A DNA stretch of 64,000 bases from Streptococcus sciuri (GTDB taxonomy: Bacteria; Bacillota; Bacilli; Lactobacillales; Streptococcaceae). The number at the start of each line of letters is the position of its first letter. The first letter of the stretch is position 1. The stretch spans positions 1 through 64,000 of the forward strand of contig NZ_JANUXX010000006.1 in assembly GCF_024814375.1 (NCBI RefSeq). Direction: 5' to 3'. Below, piece by piece: positions 27,814 through 38,097 of the stretch. The notes under the pieces are model-generated. The model did no database searches. It was not told the DNA's origin and was given only the letters and a program-made list of their open reading frames with translations. The translations under genes and the position numbers were made by a program.

Positions 27814-28650
27814 CTATAGTTGCCCAAGAAATGCTGCCAAATCACCGACGACTTCCTTGCTTTGTTTCTTGATTTCCTCAGGTAAAAAGAAACGCTCGAC
27901 ATTAACTGAGATAAAACGAGCCTGAGGATTTTGATAGGTCATCTGCATAAAAGGATATTTGATGATAGCTGGCGTGTCATTTCCTACTCCTAGCTCCAAA
28001 AAGACAATCTTTTTGCTTATATTTTGATTCAGGAAGGTGACATAGCGATCCTTTGCCTCATGCCAGCCGACATCTTCGACAAAACGGTCATCAGAGCGGA
28101 GATTCATGGTCATTGGCTCGCCACAGCGAGGGCAATAAGGAATCAAATCGCTCGGAATCTTCATCTCTGCCTGTTGGTCAATCATTTGCTTGACAACTTT
28201 CTCATTTTCATAAGTGTCCTGATGACAAGGCTTAGAACATTGCCACAAACCGTAATCACCTTGCATATAGAAAAGTCTGCTCTTATCCACACCCGCCCGC
28301 TGAATTTGATGGTCAACGTTGGTCGTCAGGATAAAGTAATTTTTATCCTCCAAAAATGCTAACAAGTCCAAATAAGGTTGCCCAATTTCAACATCATAGC
28401 GATTATAGTAGACATGACGACTCCACCAAGCCCAATATTCTTCTAGCGATTCAAAGGGATAAAAGCCACCTGAATAGATGTCCTCAATTCCATATTTTTC
28501 ATGAAAATCAGCAAAATATTTCATAAAACGAGGACCAGAATAGGCGATACCAGAGGCCGTCGATAGACCAGCCCCAATTCCAACGACAATAGCATCCGCC
28601 TCTTCCAAGGTCTGCCGAATCTCCTTAAGGTCAACCGAGTAATTGCTCAT
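27814..28650 (-). CDS. Sirtuin of the SirTM class (protein ADP-ribosyltransferase)
   Basis: 278 residues from the ATG at 28650 (MSNYSVDLKE), which lies inside the last codons of the macrodomain gene; a start ten codons earlier would lack a ribosome site. The NAD-binding GIGAGLSTASGIAYSGPRF, the TTNVDHQIQRAG catalytic region and a zinc ribbon (CSKPCHQD, CPRCGEP) are visible. The GAGLSTASGI variant and macrodomain linkage mark the SirTM (class M) sirtuins. In S. aureus and S. pyogenes these ADP-ribosylate a lipoylated GcvH-like carrier, and the modification is removed by the partner macrodomain. Confidence 0.88.
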   Translation of the reverse strand: MSNYSVDLKEIRQTLEEADAIVVGIGAGLSTASGIAYSGPRFMKYFADFHEKYGIEDIYSGGFYPFESLEEYWAWWSRHVYYNRYDVEIGQPYLDLLAFLEDKNYFILTTNVDHQIQRAGVDKSRLFYMQGDYGLWQCSKPCHQDTYENEKVVKQMIDQQAEMKIPSDLIPYCPRCGEPMTMNLRSDDRFVEDVGWHEAKDRYVTFLNQNISKKIVFLELGVGNDTPAIIKYPFMQMTYQNPQARFISVNVERFFLPEEIKKQSKEVVGDLAAFLGQL

Positions 28651-29398
28651 AAATCTTCTTATCCTCCTCTTTAAACACATTGAAAATCACTTTCACATCA
28701 TGCTTTGCTTGAAACTCCTTAACCGTTGCTACAGCAATCTCTGCCGCCTCCTGTTGAGGAAAATGAAATTCACCTGTGGATATGCAACAAAAGGCTAGAG
28801 TTTTCAGACCATTTTCAACTGCCAATTCTAGGCAAGATTGGTAACAAGAGGCTAGCAAGTCCTTATCTTCCTGTCGCAGAGCGCCGTGGATAATCGGACC
28901 AACCGTGTGGAGGATATAGGAACTAGGAAGATTGTAGGCTGAGGTGATTTTTGCTTGACCTGTTTCTTCCAAATGGTTCTGCTCCGCCATAAAGTCCTGA
29001 CAAGCTGACCGCAACTGCACTCCAGCAAACGTGTGAATGGCATTGTCTATACAAGTGTGGTTGGGAATGAAACAGCCCAACATCCGATTATTAGCTGCAT
29101 TGACAATTCCATCCACAGAAAGGGTAGTAATATCTCCCTGCCAGATATAGAGATTTGGCTCAATTTCTGTCAAATCCTCCAGCTTCGTAATCCCTTTTTC
29201 TTCAAGTTCTGCTTGCAAATAGCGGTTTTGAACAGCCAAAAACTCCTCTGAAACGAATTTTGCTGGGCGAACATTGAACAAGGCACGAAGTAATAACTTT
29301 TGACCAGTCTCGTCTGTTGGAATCTTCACGTCTTTGTAGCGGTCATCTTCAGCTAAGAGTTGTTTTAACAAATAGCGTCTGTTCTTTTCTTGAATCAT
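28631..29398 (-). CDS. Zinc-containing macrodomain ADP-ribosyl hydrolase
   Basis: 255 residues. An N-terminal helical extension of about 85 residues precedes the macrodomain. That domain contains GDITTLSVDGIVNAANNRML, the segment CFIPNHTCIDNAIHTFAG with Cys and His residues of the zinc-macrodomain subgroup, and SSYILHTVGPIIHG. This subgroup reverses SirTM-catalysed ADP-ribosylation. It overlaps the sirtuin gene by 20 bp, so both enzymes are made together. It lies 99 bp downstream of the reductase gene and may be partly co-transcribed with it. Confidence 0.88.
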   Translation of the reverse strand: MIQEKNRRYLLKQLLAEDDRYKDVKIPTDETGQKLLLRALFNVRPAKFVSEEFLAVQNRYLQAELEEKGITKLEDLTEIEPNLYIWQGDITTLSVDGIVNAANNRMLGCFIPNHTCIDNAIHTFAGVQLRSACQDFMAEQNHLEETGQAKITSAYNLPSSYILHTVGPIIHGALRQEDKDLLASCYQSCLELAVENGLKTLAFCCISTGEFHFPQQEAAEIAVATVKEFQAKHDVKVIFNVFKEEDKKIYEQLLG

Positions 29399-29497
29399 AG
29401 TTTTTCCTACTCTTTCTTTGTAAAAAGAGCTGGTTTTTTCCAGCTCTTACTACTTTGTACTGTTTCCAATCCTTCATGCAGTATTGAGTTTTACTCT

Positions 29498-30148
29498 CTA
29501 TTTACGAACAAGGCTGATACGCTCTTGGATATGGTTTCCTTTTTCAATTTCATCTGCAAAAGCAATGGCATAGTCAGCGTAGCTGATGATGCTTTCACCC
29601 TTGCTGTTCACTGTAAACTCATCACCTGCTAGGATGTACTCCCCTGTACGCTCACCTTCTGCTTGGAAATCTGCTGCTGGGCTGACGAAAGTCCACTTCA
29701 CATCAGTACGTTTACGCAACTCGTCCAAAGCGTCTGTTTGTGCTTTTGCAAGTGGGTAGTATTCTTGTGGGAAGTCTGGTGTTTCAACTAATTGAAGTGT
29801 GTGCTCCTTATCCATGTAAAGACTACCTGCACCACCGACAATCACCAAACGCTTGTCTGAACCTGCAAGCAAGTCTGATAGGAAGTTGACAACCTTAACG
29901 TGCAAGTGAAGCGTTTCAGGTGCCCAAGTTCCAAAGGCACTGACAACTACATCTGCATCTTTGATGTCGTCTGCTGTGATGTCGAACAAGTCTTTTTGCA
30001 CATAGCTTTGTGCTTTAGAAGCATTTTCTGCTTCACGACCAAAACCTACTACCTCATATCCACGGTTGACCAATTCTTCAACCACCAAACGAGCTACACG
30101 ACCATTTGAACTAATTACTGCTACTTTTGACATATTAATTTCCTCCAA
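29498..30148 (-). CDS. NAD(P)H-binding reductase, YwnB-like
   Basis: 216 residues; the first good start is MSKVAVISSNGR, five codons in at 30133 after GGAGGAAATTAAT. It is a Rossmann fold of the atypical short-chain/NmrA kind (SNGRVARLVVEELVNRGYEV, VVSAFGTWAP, VIVGGAGSLYMD). It resembles B. subtilis YwnB, which also stands next to an Rrf2 regulator (YwnA). Two inverted repeats flank its promoter, so the Rrf2 protein just upstream very likely represses it. The substrate is unknown. Confidence 0.8.
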   Translation of the reverse strand: MEEINMSKVAVISSNGRVARLVVEELVNRGYEVVGFGREAENASKAQSYVQKDLFDITADDIKDADVVVSAFGTWAPETLHLHVKVVNFLSDLLAGSDKRLVIVGGAGSLYMDKEHTLQLVETPDFPQEYYPLAKAQTDALDELRKRTDVKWTFVSPAADFQAEGERTGEYILAGDEFTVNSKGESIISYADYAIAFADEIEKGNHIQERISLVRK

Positions 30149-30158
30149 TTTGAAAAAG

Positions 30159-30220
30159 TTGTAATATTTTTATTTACAAGATAAGTATAACAAAGTGTTT
30201 TTGTAATGTCAAGTATTACA
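30159..30220 (-). promoter_or_regulatory. Promoter with twin Rrf2-type operators, reductase gene
   Basis: The promoter is TTGACA, 17 bp, TATACT (minus strand, within 30213-30185). Operator 1 at 30202-30220 is TGTAAT-N7-ATTACA and covers the -35 box. Operator 2 at 30159-30179 is TTGTAA-N9-TTACAA, just downstream of the -10 box. The same pair in the same layout occurs at 31558-31619. The regulator is inferred from neighbouring Rrf2 genes. Confidence 0.7.
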
Positions 30221-30241
30221 TCTTAATTTTTTAAAATTTTT

Positions 30242-30682
30242 TTACGATAGAACTCCGATGTATTTCTGAGTGTCGGCTAAGACGTCTGAAACCTTGATTT
30301 GACGGAGCTTCTCCTCTAAGACTCGCTGGATACTCTCTAAGCGCTCATCGAGGATATAGTGGATATTTCTCCCAACGACGCACTCCGTTGAGGGATTTTC
30401 ATGAAAACTAAAGAGTTGCTCATCCTCAATCATCTCAAGGGCTTGGAAAATATCCAAAAGATTAATCTCTTCGGGAGCTTTGCTCATCTTAATGCCCGAT
30501 GTTCCTTTTTTACTGGTCAAAAGACCTGCAGCCTTTAGTTTCCCCAAAATCTGACGAATCATGACAGGATTGACATTGATACTGTCCGCCAGAAATGTAC
30601 TGGTAATCTTATGTTTACCCTCAAAGGTATCAATACAAGCAAACATATGAAGTGCGATAGTAAAACGACTTGAAAATTGCAT
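30242..30682 (-). CDS. Rrf2-family transcriptional regulator
   Basis: 146 residues from MQFSSRF (AAAGGAGG seven bases upstream). The winged helix is SSRFTIALHMFACIDTF ... SINVNPVMIRQILGKLKAAG. A single Cys in STECVVGRNIHYIL lies where Rrf2 proteins often carry sensor Cys residues; the three-Cys iron-sulfur pattern of NsrR or IscR is absent. It resembles YwnA/SaiR-type thiol- or quinone-type sensors; the signal is inferred. It is co-transcribed with the upstream metallo-hydrolase (34 bp gap) and precedes the operator-bearing promoter of the reductase gene. Confidence 0.88.
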   Translation of the reverse strand: MQFSSRFTIALHMFACIDTFEGKHKITSTFLADSINVNPVMIRQILGKLKAAGLLTSKKGTSGIKMSKAPEEINLLDIFQALEMIEDEQLFSFHENPSTECVVGRNIHYILDERLESIQRVLEEKLRQIKVSDVLADTQKYIGVLS

Positions 30683-30715
30683 TTTTCCTCCTTTCAAGCC
30701 AAAGATAGAGAATGC

Positions 30716-31528
30716 TTAACCCCAGCTCATTTCTCCAGTCAAGACCTTGCTACTCAAGTCCAAGATATTGCGGTTGATATAAGTTTCATATTTAGCCAAA
30801 ATAGTAGCTTCAAACTCTGTGGCATTTTGGCTAGAAGCTTGGGCAGCGATAGCCAGCTCCAGATAGGCTTGACTTTTATCAATGACGCTCTTGTCAAAAG
30901 AGCCCTGATAATCGGCGTGACTTGGAATCACTAAGGCATAATCCCATCCCTTCAAATCCTCAAGACGATCAATCCAAGCCTTCAACTCTTCTTTCTTGCT
31001 AGTATCAGCCAAAAAGAGGTGCATTTCATTAAAGACATCAATCCCACCAATCAGGATCTTTTCCTCCGCATGGTAGAGGTTAATCCTCTCACTATCTCCG
31101 ATAATCTGGAAAGTTTCCCCTTGGAAGTTAATAGAATCTTTACTATAAAGAGCTGGCAAGACGACATTAACTGGAGCCTCAGAACCTAAGATGTCCCCAA
31201 AAACAGTTACTTTTCCGACCACTGTCGCAGCGATATGCTCAATCGTTGACTGAGTGGCATAGACTACCGTCTCTGGAAATTCCTTCTTAATAGCCTCAAT
31301 TCCAAAATAGAAATCTGGATCTCCATGCATAGCAAAGATAGCGTCCAAGGTGAGATTTTGTTCCTTGATGTAGTTGGCAATCTCACGACCGTCTGACTGG
31401 ATAAATTTCCCATTAAAAAGGAAAGCATGCCCATTCTTTTCAACTAAGGTTGAAGTAACAGAGAAGCTATCCTCTGCTGAGAAAAAGACAGTCAAGTTAA
31501 AGTTTTTAAAGTTGTATTGTTTCATCAT
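30716..31528 (-). CDS. Metallo-beta-lactamase-fold hydrolase
   Basis: 270 residues. The fold is suggested by NGKFIQSDGREIANYIKEQN, then the metal-site-like AIFAMHGDPDFYFGIEAI, VIPSHADY late in the chain, and ILIGGIDVFNEMHLFLAD. The canonical HxHxDH reads MHGDPD, so the active site is degenerate in its second His and the metal set may differ from classical members. Proteins of this type next to Rrf2 regulators are often oxidoreductase- or quinone-stress-related hydrolases. Its promoter bears the twin operators described at 31558-31619. The substrate is unknown. Confidence 0.65.
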   Translation of the reverse strand: MMKQYNFKNFNLTVFFSAEDSFSVTSTLVEKNGHAFLFNGKFIQSDGREIANYIKEQNLTLDAIFAMHGDPDFYFGIEAIKKEFPETVVYATQSTIEHIAATVVGKVTVFGDILGSEAPVNVVLPALYSKDSINFQGETFQIIGDSERINLYHAEEKILIGGIDVFNEMHLFLADTSKKEELKAWIDRLEDLKGWDYALVIPSHADYQGSFDKSVIDKSQAYLELAIAAQASSQNATEFEATILAKYETYINRNILDLSSKVLTGEMSWG

Positions 31529-31557
31529 ATTTTCCTCTTTCTATTTTCGGGATTAAG

Positions 31558-31619
31558 TTGTAATATTTTAACTTACAAGAAAATTATACCAAAATAAAAA
31601 TGTAACATCAACAGTTACA
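31558..31619 (-). promoter_or_regulatory. Promoter with twin Rrf2-type operators, hydrolase gene
   Basis: The promoter is TTGATG, 17 bp, TATAAT on the minus strand. Operator TGTAAC-N7-GTTACA (31601-31619) overlaps the -35 side and TTGTAA-N9-TTACAA (31558-31578) follows the -10. The layout repeats that at 30159-30220. Confidence 0.7.
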
Positions 31620-31622
31620 CCT

Positions 31623-32072
31623 TTATTTTTTTACATTTTTTTCATTGACGTATTTCTCCGTATCTGCCAAAACCTCTGAAAGCCTGATACTACTGAGTTT
31701 TTCTTCTAAAACCTGTTGGATACTTTCTAAGCGATCATCAAGAATATAATGGATATTTCGACCGACAACACAATCCGTCGAGGGATTTTCATGAAAACCA
31801 AAGAGTTGATTGTGGTCAATCATCTCAAGAGCTTGAAAAATATCTAGGAGGCTAATCTCCTCTGGATCTTTAGCAATACGGATACCAGAGCTACCTTGCT
31901 TACTATTTAATAAACCAGCTGCCTTGAGCTTGCCTAAAATCTGGCGAATAATGACAGGATTGACATTGATACTGCCTGCCAAAAATTTGCTCGTAACCTT
32001 ATGATCAGCCCCAAAAGTATCGATACAAGCAAACATATGGATAGCAATAGCAAAACGGCTTGAAAACTGCAT
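31623..32072 (-). CDS. Rrf2-family transcriptional regulator (paralogue)
   Basis: 149 residues from MQFSSRFAIAIHMF, with GAGGAG upstream; an in-frame ATG 16 codons earlier is less likely. It is strongly similar over its whole length to the Rrf2 gene at 30242 (shared SINVNPV-IRQILGKLKAAGLL and STDCVVGRNIHYILDDRLES), so the two arose by duplication. The single Cys is conserved. It lies directly upstream of the operator-bearing promoter of the metallo-hydrolase gene, which it probably represses. Confidence 0.88.
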   Translation of the reverse strand: MQFSSRFAIAIHMFACIDTFGADHKVTSKFLAGSINVNPVIIRQILGKLKAAGLLNSKQGSSGIRIAKDPEEISLLDIFQALEMIDHNQLFGFHENPSTDCVVGRNIHYILDDRLESIQQVLEEKLSSIRLSEVLADTEKYVNEKNVKK

Positions 32073-32168
32073 GAAACTCTCCTCTTTTTTCTTATCATCT
32101 TTTAATTCTCTACTTATCATTTCACTACTTTTGTCATTTTACATCACTTCTAGTGATTTTTGATACTT

Positions 32169-32897
32169 TCATAAAAAAGATGTGACAATATTTGTCCAAA
32201 ACCAGCTGAAAGGCATAACAAATAGCATGGCTGGAATCATGTCTGCTGTCGGAAACATCTTGACTTTAATAATTCGAAAACCAGTCGCAATCATCAAGAA
32301 ACCACCACAAGCCTTAAAATCAGCAATCATACTTGGTGTCGTAAGGGGAACAATAATATGAGCAAGTAAAAACAAAGCGATAAAGATGATAAACTGCGGA
32401 ACAGCAATCAATGAAACGACTAAACCTAAGTTAGCAGCAAAAATCGCAGCCGAGAAAAAATCTAAAATAGACTTAGATATTAAAATAGTTGCATCTCCTG
32501 AAATCCCTGAATCTAAAGACCCATAAATTCCAGTGCCACTCGCACAAAAAAGAACAATCACTGTCACTAGATTAAGCATAAATTCTTGGTCTGATAGTGT
32601 CTGAGAAGAAGAAAAAGGCAGTTTGGAAACAATACCTTGCATATAGTACCCTGTTCGATTGATACCATCTCCTACATGAAAAAGTATTCCTATAGCTGTC
32701 CCTAAAACAACTGCTAAAATAACAGCTGGCATATTCTTCATAAGGACTATAGAACTAATCCCCATCCCCATCGAACAGACACCGAAGATGTTATTTAGCT
32801 CTATTTTCAGACGCTGAGGAATTATATGTCCCCACAGACCTCCAAAAATTCCTCCTAAAAAAATAGCAGCTGAATTAATAATAACACCAGTTGGCAT
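32169..32897 (-). CDS. DUF554 membrane protein
   Basis: 242 residues with about seven hydrophobic segments. The start MPTGVIINSAAIFLGGIFGG and the later GVCSMGMGISSIVLMKNMPA match the DUF554 (YdfK-like) family. The function is unknown; a transport role has been proposed for the family. It is a single gene between the Rrf2 cluster and polC. Confidence 0.8.
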   Translation of the reverse strand: MPTGVIINSAAIFLGGIFGGLWGHIIPQRLKIELNNIFGVCSMGMGISSIVLMKNMPAVILAVVLGTAIGILFHVGDGINRTGYYMQGIVSKLPFSSSQTLSDQEFMLNLVTVIVLFCASGTGIYGSLDSGISGDATILISKSILDFFSAAIFAANLGLVVSLIAVPQFIIFIALFLLAHIIVPLTTPSMIADFKACGGFLMIATGFRIIKVKMFPTADMIPAMLFVMPFSWFWTNIVTSFL

Positions 32898-32985
32898 TTC
32901 ATCTCCTTTCGTAATATTTATGAATACAATGCTTGGTTTTATTCTATTTTATCACTTGATAGCCATTTGGCTTCTTACTACTGCA

Positions 32986-35900
32986 TTAGAAGAAATCATC
33001 AAATAGACTGAGTTGATTATCTTCTGGTAGGTGACCCAAGATACCCATCTCCTCCATTTTATCCACAAGGGTACTAGATAATCCTCCTCGCTTTCTAAGT
33101 TCCATCTTGGAGAGGAACTCACCTTTTTCTCTAGCTGAAACTAGCTGTTTTGCAACGTTCTCACCTAGACCATCGAGAGCAACAAAAGGAGGGATAAGTG
33201 TGTCATCATCAATGAGAAACTCTGTAGCTTGACTTCTATAGAGGTCGAGTTGACCAAACTTGTACCCTCGCTCAAGCATTTCATTAACCAGCTCCAAGGT
33301 AGTAAACAAGTCATTCTCAACATTGCTGGATTCGTTATTGCGCTTCTTTTCCTTAATGTCTTCCATGCGATGCTTGACTGCTTCAAGCCCTGCACTCATC
33401 GTTTTTAGTTCAAAGGCTTTTGCTCGAATAGAAAAATAAGCACAGTAATAAAAGAGAGGATAATGTACTTTGAAATAAGCAACACGTAGTGCCATCATCA
33501 CATAGGCTGCCGCATGAGCCTTTGGAAACATGTACTTAATCTTGCCACAAGACTCAATATACCAATCTGGAACATCATTTTCCCTCATGGCCGCTATGTA
33601 AGTATCACGCTCCTCTTCTGAGATTTTGAGCCACATTCCCTTACGCACGCGCTCCATAATGGTAAATGCCATCTTAGGTTCTAATCCTGCGTGCATCAGA
33701 TAAACCATAATATCATCTCGACATCCAATCACTGTTGACAAGGTGGCAATGCCATCTTTAATCAAGTCCTGAGCATTGCCCAGCCAGACGTCAGTTCCAT
33801 GAGAAAGACCTGATAGCTGAAGAAGCTCCGCAAAGGTTGTCGGATGTGTCTCATCTACCATGCCACGGACAAAGTTTGTTCCAAACTCTGGAATACCAAG
33901 CATTCCTGTTGAAGTCCCAATCTGTTCCTTTGTCACACCCAATACCTCAGTTCCTGAAAAAAGTTGCATCACCTTAGGATCATCAGCTGGGATAGTCTGT
34001 GGATCAATTCCTGACAAATCTTGGAGTTTGCGAATCATAGTTGGATCATCGTGTCCTAGAATATCTAGCTTGAGGACATTTTCATCAATATCGTGAAAAT
34101 TAAAGTGAGTTGTCTGCCATTCTGCTGAGAGATCATCGGCTGGATACTGAACTGGGGTAAAATCATAGACATCCATATAATTAGGAATAACAACGATTCC
34201 CCCTGGGTGCTGACCGGTACTTCTCTTGACACCAGATGATCCTAAGGCAAGACGGTCAATTTCTGCATCAGGATAAAATTTACCATAATCTCGCTCATAT
34301 CCCTTAACAAAACCATAAGCAGTGCGATCAGCAACCGTACCGACTGTCCCAGCACGAAAGGCGTACTCTTCCCCAAAAATGTCACGCACATCTAAGTGAG
34401 CATGAGGCTGGTCATCTCCAGAGAAATTGAGGTCAATATCAGGAACCTTATCTCCATCAAAACCAAGGAAAGTCTCAAAGGGAATGTCCTGACCATCTTT
34501 ACGGTAGATTGTACCACATTTTGGACAGTTTTTATTGGGTAAGTCAAAGCCAGATCCAACAGAACCATCCGTGATAAACTCTGAGTGCCTACAAGATGGA
34601 CAGACATAGTGTGGTGGCATAGGATTGACCTCAGTAATCCCAATCATCGTTGCCACAAAACTTGACCCAACTGAACCACGAGAACCTACAAGATAACCTC
34701 TTTCATTGGAGCGTTGCACTAGCATTTGAGACGCCAAATAAATCACTGCAAAGCCATTCCCCAAAATAGACGCTAGCTCTTTTTCAATCCGAAGATCGAC
34801 GATATCTGGTAGAGGGTTACCATAAAGTTCAAAGGCACGCTGATAAGTCATCTCAGCTACCCGCTCCTCTGCACGTGGGATAAAAGGTGTGTAAAGATCA
34901 GTCTTGACTACCTTCACCTCCTCAAAGCGTTCAGAAAAAGCTTGAGTATTGGTCACAACAATCTCATAGGCAAGCTCCTCACCTAGAAAATGAAACGCAT
35001 CTAACATTTCATTTGTCGTTCTAAAGTGCGCTTTAGGCAGTGGAGCAGGCTTAGCATGCTCGCCTCGTCCGATATTGCGGTTGATTATCGCCCCTTGGCC
35101 AAGGCTTCTAACAATAATTTCACGGTAAATCTCATCTTCAGGATCTAAATAATGAACATTCCCTGTCGCAAGGACAGGCTTTCCTGCTCGTCTTGCCACC
35201 TCAATGAGATCTCTGATAACCTGATGAATCCCTTCTTCGTCCTTGATAAGCTCACGAGCTACCAAAGGCTGATAGATAGCAGGTGGCATGACCTCAATCA
35301 TATCATAATAACGAGCCACTTCAACTGCTACGTCTACCCCTTGAGATAAGACTGCATCAAATACCTCCCCTTCTGAACAAGCACTCCCTACCAAAAGTCC
35401 TTCACGGTACTCATCTAGCACAGGGCGTGGAATACGTGCCACCCCCTCAAAATACTTGACATTTGAGAGACTCACCAACTTGAAGATATTTTTTAAGCCA
35501 GTCTGATTTTGCACATAAATAGTCGCATGCTTAATACGTGCTTTTTTATAAGAATCTTTAGAGACTAATTTTGTATTGAGATCAAGGAGATTATCGATCC
35601 CTCGATTTTCTCTAGCTTCTTTGAGAAAGATAAAGAGCAGTCGCCCTGTAGCCTCAGCATCATAGTTGGCCATATGATGGTGCTCTAATGATACTTGGAA
35701 ACGCTTAGTCAGAGGTCCCAATCCGTGCCGCTTGTATTCAGGATAAAGATTTCTTGCAAACTCTAGGGTATCAATAATCGGCTGAGTGATAGTAGGCAAC
35801 CCCTGTCGTTCATAGTTAGCATTCATAAAGCCAACATCGAAGGTAGCATTGTGGGCAACCAAGATTGTATCCTTGCAAAACGCTTGAAACTCTTTTAAAA

Positions 35901-37386
35901 CCTGAATCAAAGGCTTCGCACCTTTCACATGATTGTCCGTGATACCTGTCAACTCTGTCGTAAAAGCAGATAGAGGATAACCTGGATCGATAAACTCATC
36001 AAACTGATCAACAATGTTACCTTTATACATCTTTGAAGCGGCAATCTGAATAAGATCGTTATTAACCGCAGATAGTCCTGTCGTCTCTACGTCAAAGACC
36101 ACATAGGTCGCCTCACGCAAATCCATAGATACTTCATTATAAGTAATAGGCACCATAGCTTCAACGATATTAGCTTCTAAGCCAAAAATCGCTTTGATAC
36201 CTGCTTTTTTAGCTCTGTGATATCCATGAGGAAAAGACTGTACATTGGCATGATCCGTAATAGCAATGGCTGAGTGCCCCCAGCTTGCTGCCTTATCAAT
36301 CAAGTCTTCAACCGTAGGTAATGCGTCCATGGTAGACATGTTGGTGTGCGCATGAAACTCCACACGCTTCTTACCCTCTGGCATCAAATCCTTTCTCTCG
36401 TGATGAACAACGGTCTTGACATCTTGGACATTCATGGTCAAAGCCTTGGTCCATTGATTGTGCTCGATGTTACCACGCACGCGCAACCAAGTCCCCTTAG
36501 CAATCATATCGTACTTAGCTAGTTCTTCATCATCCTTTGCCCAACGTTGCATAGCAAAAGAGGAAGTGTAATCTGTCATCTTAAAGCTGATGATGTGACG
36601 CCCTGTGCGAGTCGTTCTGCGCTCCACATCAAAAACGAGACCTTCAAAAACAATTCGATTTTCCTCTGTTGTCACCTCAATCATCGGTGTAATATTCACC
36701 TTATCAAGCTGTGTCTGACGTTTCGTAGCACTTTCTTTAACAGCATAAGCTGCCCTCTGTGTATCATCAGGTGGCGTAGAGGCTACCAATGACTGTTGTG
36801 ATTCTAATGCTTTTGTCACTTGCTTTGTCGCTTTTTCCATCAACTGCTCACGACTTGTCTCATAAGATATTTGCAGCTCCTTGGTTTTTTTAGCATCCGA
36901 AATCAATTCAAAATCCAACTCCCCAAAGCCAAACAAAGTGAATTGTTTTTTAAGATTGGGGATATGCTGTTGACGAAAATGATCGTTATTGACAAAATCT
37001 GGGCAAAAAATCTGAACAATCTGTCCATCATAGTGGATAGATAGTCCTAAAAAAGAATTTCTAAAATTGGCACTATCGCAAAGAGGGTGAGCAAATGCCT
37101 CCTCATAATAAGCTGTCAACAACTCATCAGATAACTCAATATGCCTTACTGTGATGTCAAATGTTGCCGTGATGTCTGCCTTTTTAAAGGTTGACTGTAA
37201 GCGTGCATGCAATTCACGATACATATCAATGGGCAAAATACCATCAAAGACAAAGTGAAACTCCCACAGACGTGACAGCGTATGTACCTTGACATCACGA
37301 ATATCAGCAGATGAAAAAACACTTGACCGTCTCATCTCAAGTGGCATTTCTATCTGTTCCATCAATCGCTTAAATAATTCCGACAT
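32986..37386 (-). CDS. polC: DNA polymerase III alpha subunit, PolC type
   Basis: 1466 residues, normal for Firmicute PolC. In order: an N-terminal domain; an OB fold (about 240-330); the first PHP part ([20 protein letters not shown], about 340); the inserted DEDDh proofreading exonuclease ([20 protein letters not shown], about 425-590, with HNATFDVGF and [10 protein letters not shown]); the second PHP part; a zinc finger ([18 protein letters not shown]); and the polymerase core ([11 protein letters not shown], palm Asp residues). It is the leading-strand replicative polymerase. It is transcribed alone downstream of proS in the same direction. Confidence 0.97.
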   Translation of the reverse strand: MSELFKRLMEQIEMPLEMRRSSVFSSADIRDVKVHTLSRLWEFHFVFDGILPIDMYRELHARLQSTFKKADITATFDITVRHIELSDELLTAYYEEAFAHPLCDSANFRNSFLGLSIHYDGQIVQIFCPDFVNNDHFRQQHIPNLKKQFTLFGFGELDFELISDAKKTKELQISYETSREQLMEKATKQVTKALESQQSLVASTPPDDTQRAAYAVKESATKRQTQLDKVNITPMIEVTTEENRIVFEGLVFDVERRTTRTGRHIISFKMTDYTSSFAMQRWAKDDEELAKYDMIAKGTWLRVRGNIEHNQWTKALTMNVQDVKTVVHHERKDLMPEGKKRVEFHAHTNMSTMDALPTVEDLIDKAASWGHSAIAITDHANVQSFPHGYHRAKKAGIKAIFGLEANIVEAMVPITYNEVSMDLREATYVVFDVETTGLSAVNNDLIQIAASKMYKGNIVDQFDEFIDPGYPLSAFTTELTGITDNHVKGAKPLIQVLKEFQAFCKDTILVAHNATFDVGFMNANYERQGLPTITQPIIDTLEFARNLYPEYKRHGLGPLTKRFQVSLEHHHMANYDAEATGRLLFIFLKEARENRGIDNLLDLNTKLVSKDSYKKARIKHATIYVQNQTGLKNIFKLVSLSNVKYFEGVARIPRPVLDEYREGLLVGSACSEGEVFDAVLSQGVDVAVEVARYYDMIEVMPPAIYQPLVARELIKDEEGIHQVIRDLIEVARRAGKPVLATGNVHYLDPEDEIYREIIVRSLGQGAIINRNIGRGEHAKPAPLPKAHFRTTNEMLDAFHFLGEELAYEIVVTNTQAFSERFEEVKVVKTDLYTPFIPRAEERVAEMTYQRAFELYGNPLPDIVDLRIEKELASILGNGFAVIYLASQMLVQRSNERGYLVGSRGSVGSSFVATMIGITEVNPMPPHYVCPSCRHSEFITDGSVGSGFDLPNKNCPKCGTIYRKDGQDIPFETFLGFDGDKVPDIDLNFSGDDQPHAHLDVRDIFGEEYAFRAGTVGTVADRTAYGFVKGYERDYGKFYPDAEIDRLALGSSGVKRSTGQHPGGIVVIPNYMDVYDFTPVQYPADDLSAEWQTTHFNFHDIDENVLKLDILGHDDPTMIRKLQDLSGIDPQTIPADDPKVMQLFSGTEVLGVTKEQIGTSTGMLGIPEFGTNFVRGMVDETHPTTFAELLQLSGLSHGTDVWLGNAQDLIKDGIATLSTVIGCRDDIMVYLMHAGLEPKMAFTIMERVRKGMWLKISEEERDTYIAAMRENDVPDWYIESCGKIKYMFPKAHAAAYVMMALRVAYFKVHYPLFYYCAYFSIRAKAFELKTMSAGLEAVKHRMEDIKEKKRNNESSNVENDLFTTLELVNEMLERGYKFGQLDLYRSQATEFLIDDDTLIPPFVALDGLGENVAKQLVSAREKGEFLSKMELRKRGGLSSTLVDKMEEMGILGHLPEDNQLSLFDDFF

Positions 37387-37455
37387 GATACGCTCCTTGG
37401 TCTTTCTGTCTTTTATTTTAACATAAAAATGAACCTTTTTCGATGAAAAGACAAT

Positions 37456-38091
37456 TTAGTTAGTAGCAAAGGGGTTTACACCAACAGAAACAGTATCGTA
37501 GACCGTCAAATGATAGGTTGTGATAATATGATTAAGCTTAGTAGCATAGTTTGTATCAGTCGCATAAGTCCCTGTCAAAGCTGCTGTCGCATCTAAGTAG
37601 GATGACGTATTGGACTTATGGACTCCTGCATAATAGTCCGACTCAAGAATCCTTGCATAGTCGTAAAGAGATGATTCAACATTAGGATAAGCACGAAAAA
37701 CAGCATCAATCTGGTAAGAATTGCCATTACCATCATCCTCCCAAGTGGTCATCTTCACTTGCGAACCGCGATAACTCCCCTTAATTCCAAATAAGTTATG
37801 ATAAGGGCTTTTGGCTAAAGTTGACTGACCGTGATTGGACTCCAAAACAGCTTGTGCAATGATAACAGAGGCATATAAGTCGTACTCTTGACCGATTTGC
37901 CTTGCTGTTTTGGCAATAGTATCGATAAAATAGCGTGTATCAGATGCAGTTGTATCTGCTTTTACCCTCACTTGATGACTAGCCAAATAGTAATCTCTCA
38001 CCAATACTGCACCAACTCCTAAAATAGCTACAATACTGACAAGACCGATGACGAATGATTTTTGCATTGCCCTTTTCTTCTGTTTCCTCAT
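37456..38091 (-). CDS. Cell-wall glucosaminidase, GH73 (LytG/FlgJ-like)
   Basis: 211 residues from the ATG at 38091 (MRKQKKRAMQ). The basic start and hydrophobic stretch (about 12-30) form a signal anchor. The GH73 domain has YDLYASVIIAQAVLESNHGQ with the catalytic Glu, KSPYHNLFGIKGSYRG, and YATDTNYATKLNHIIT at the end. It cuts N-acetylglucosaminyl bonds in peptidoglycan and helps cell separation. There is no cell-wall-binding repeat region. An extended -10 box ends only six bases before this ATG, so the mRNA may be leaderless; an alternative start (MQKSF, 38067) has a poorly spaced GGG. Confidence 0.85.
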   Translation of the reverse strand: MRKQKKRAMQKSFVIGLVSIVAILGVGAVLVRDYYLASHQVRVKADTTASDTRYFIDTIAKTARQIGQEYDLYASVIIAQAVLESNHGQSTLAKSPYHNLFGIKGSYRGSQVKMTTWEDDGNGNSYQIDAVFRAYPNVESSLYDYARILESDYYAGVHKSNTSSYLDATAALTGTYATDTNYATKLNHIITTYHLTVYDTVSVGVNPFATN

Positions 38092-38097
38092 GTTGCC

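Noticed and set aside
36547..37044. Plus-strand frames of 74-81 codons opposite polC
   Set aside because: They are antisense shadows of a highly conserved gene with no ribosome sites.
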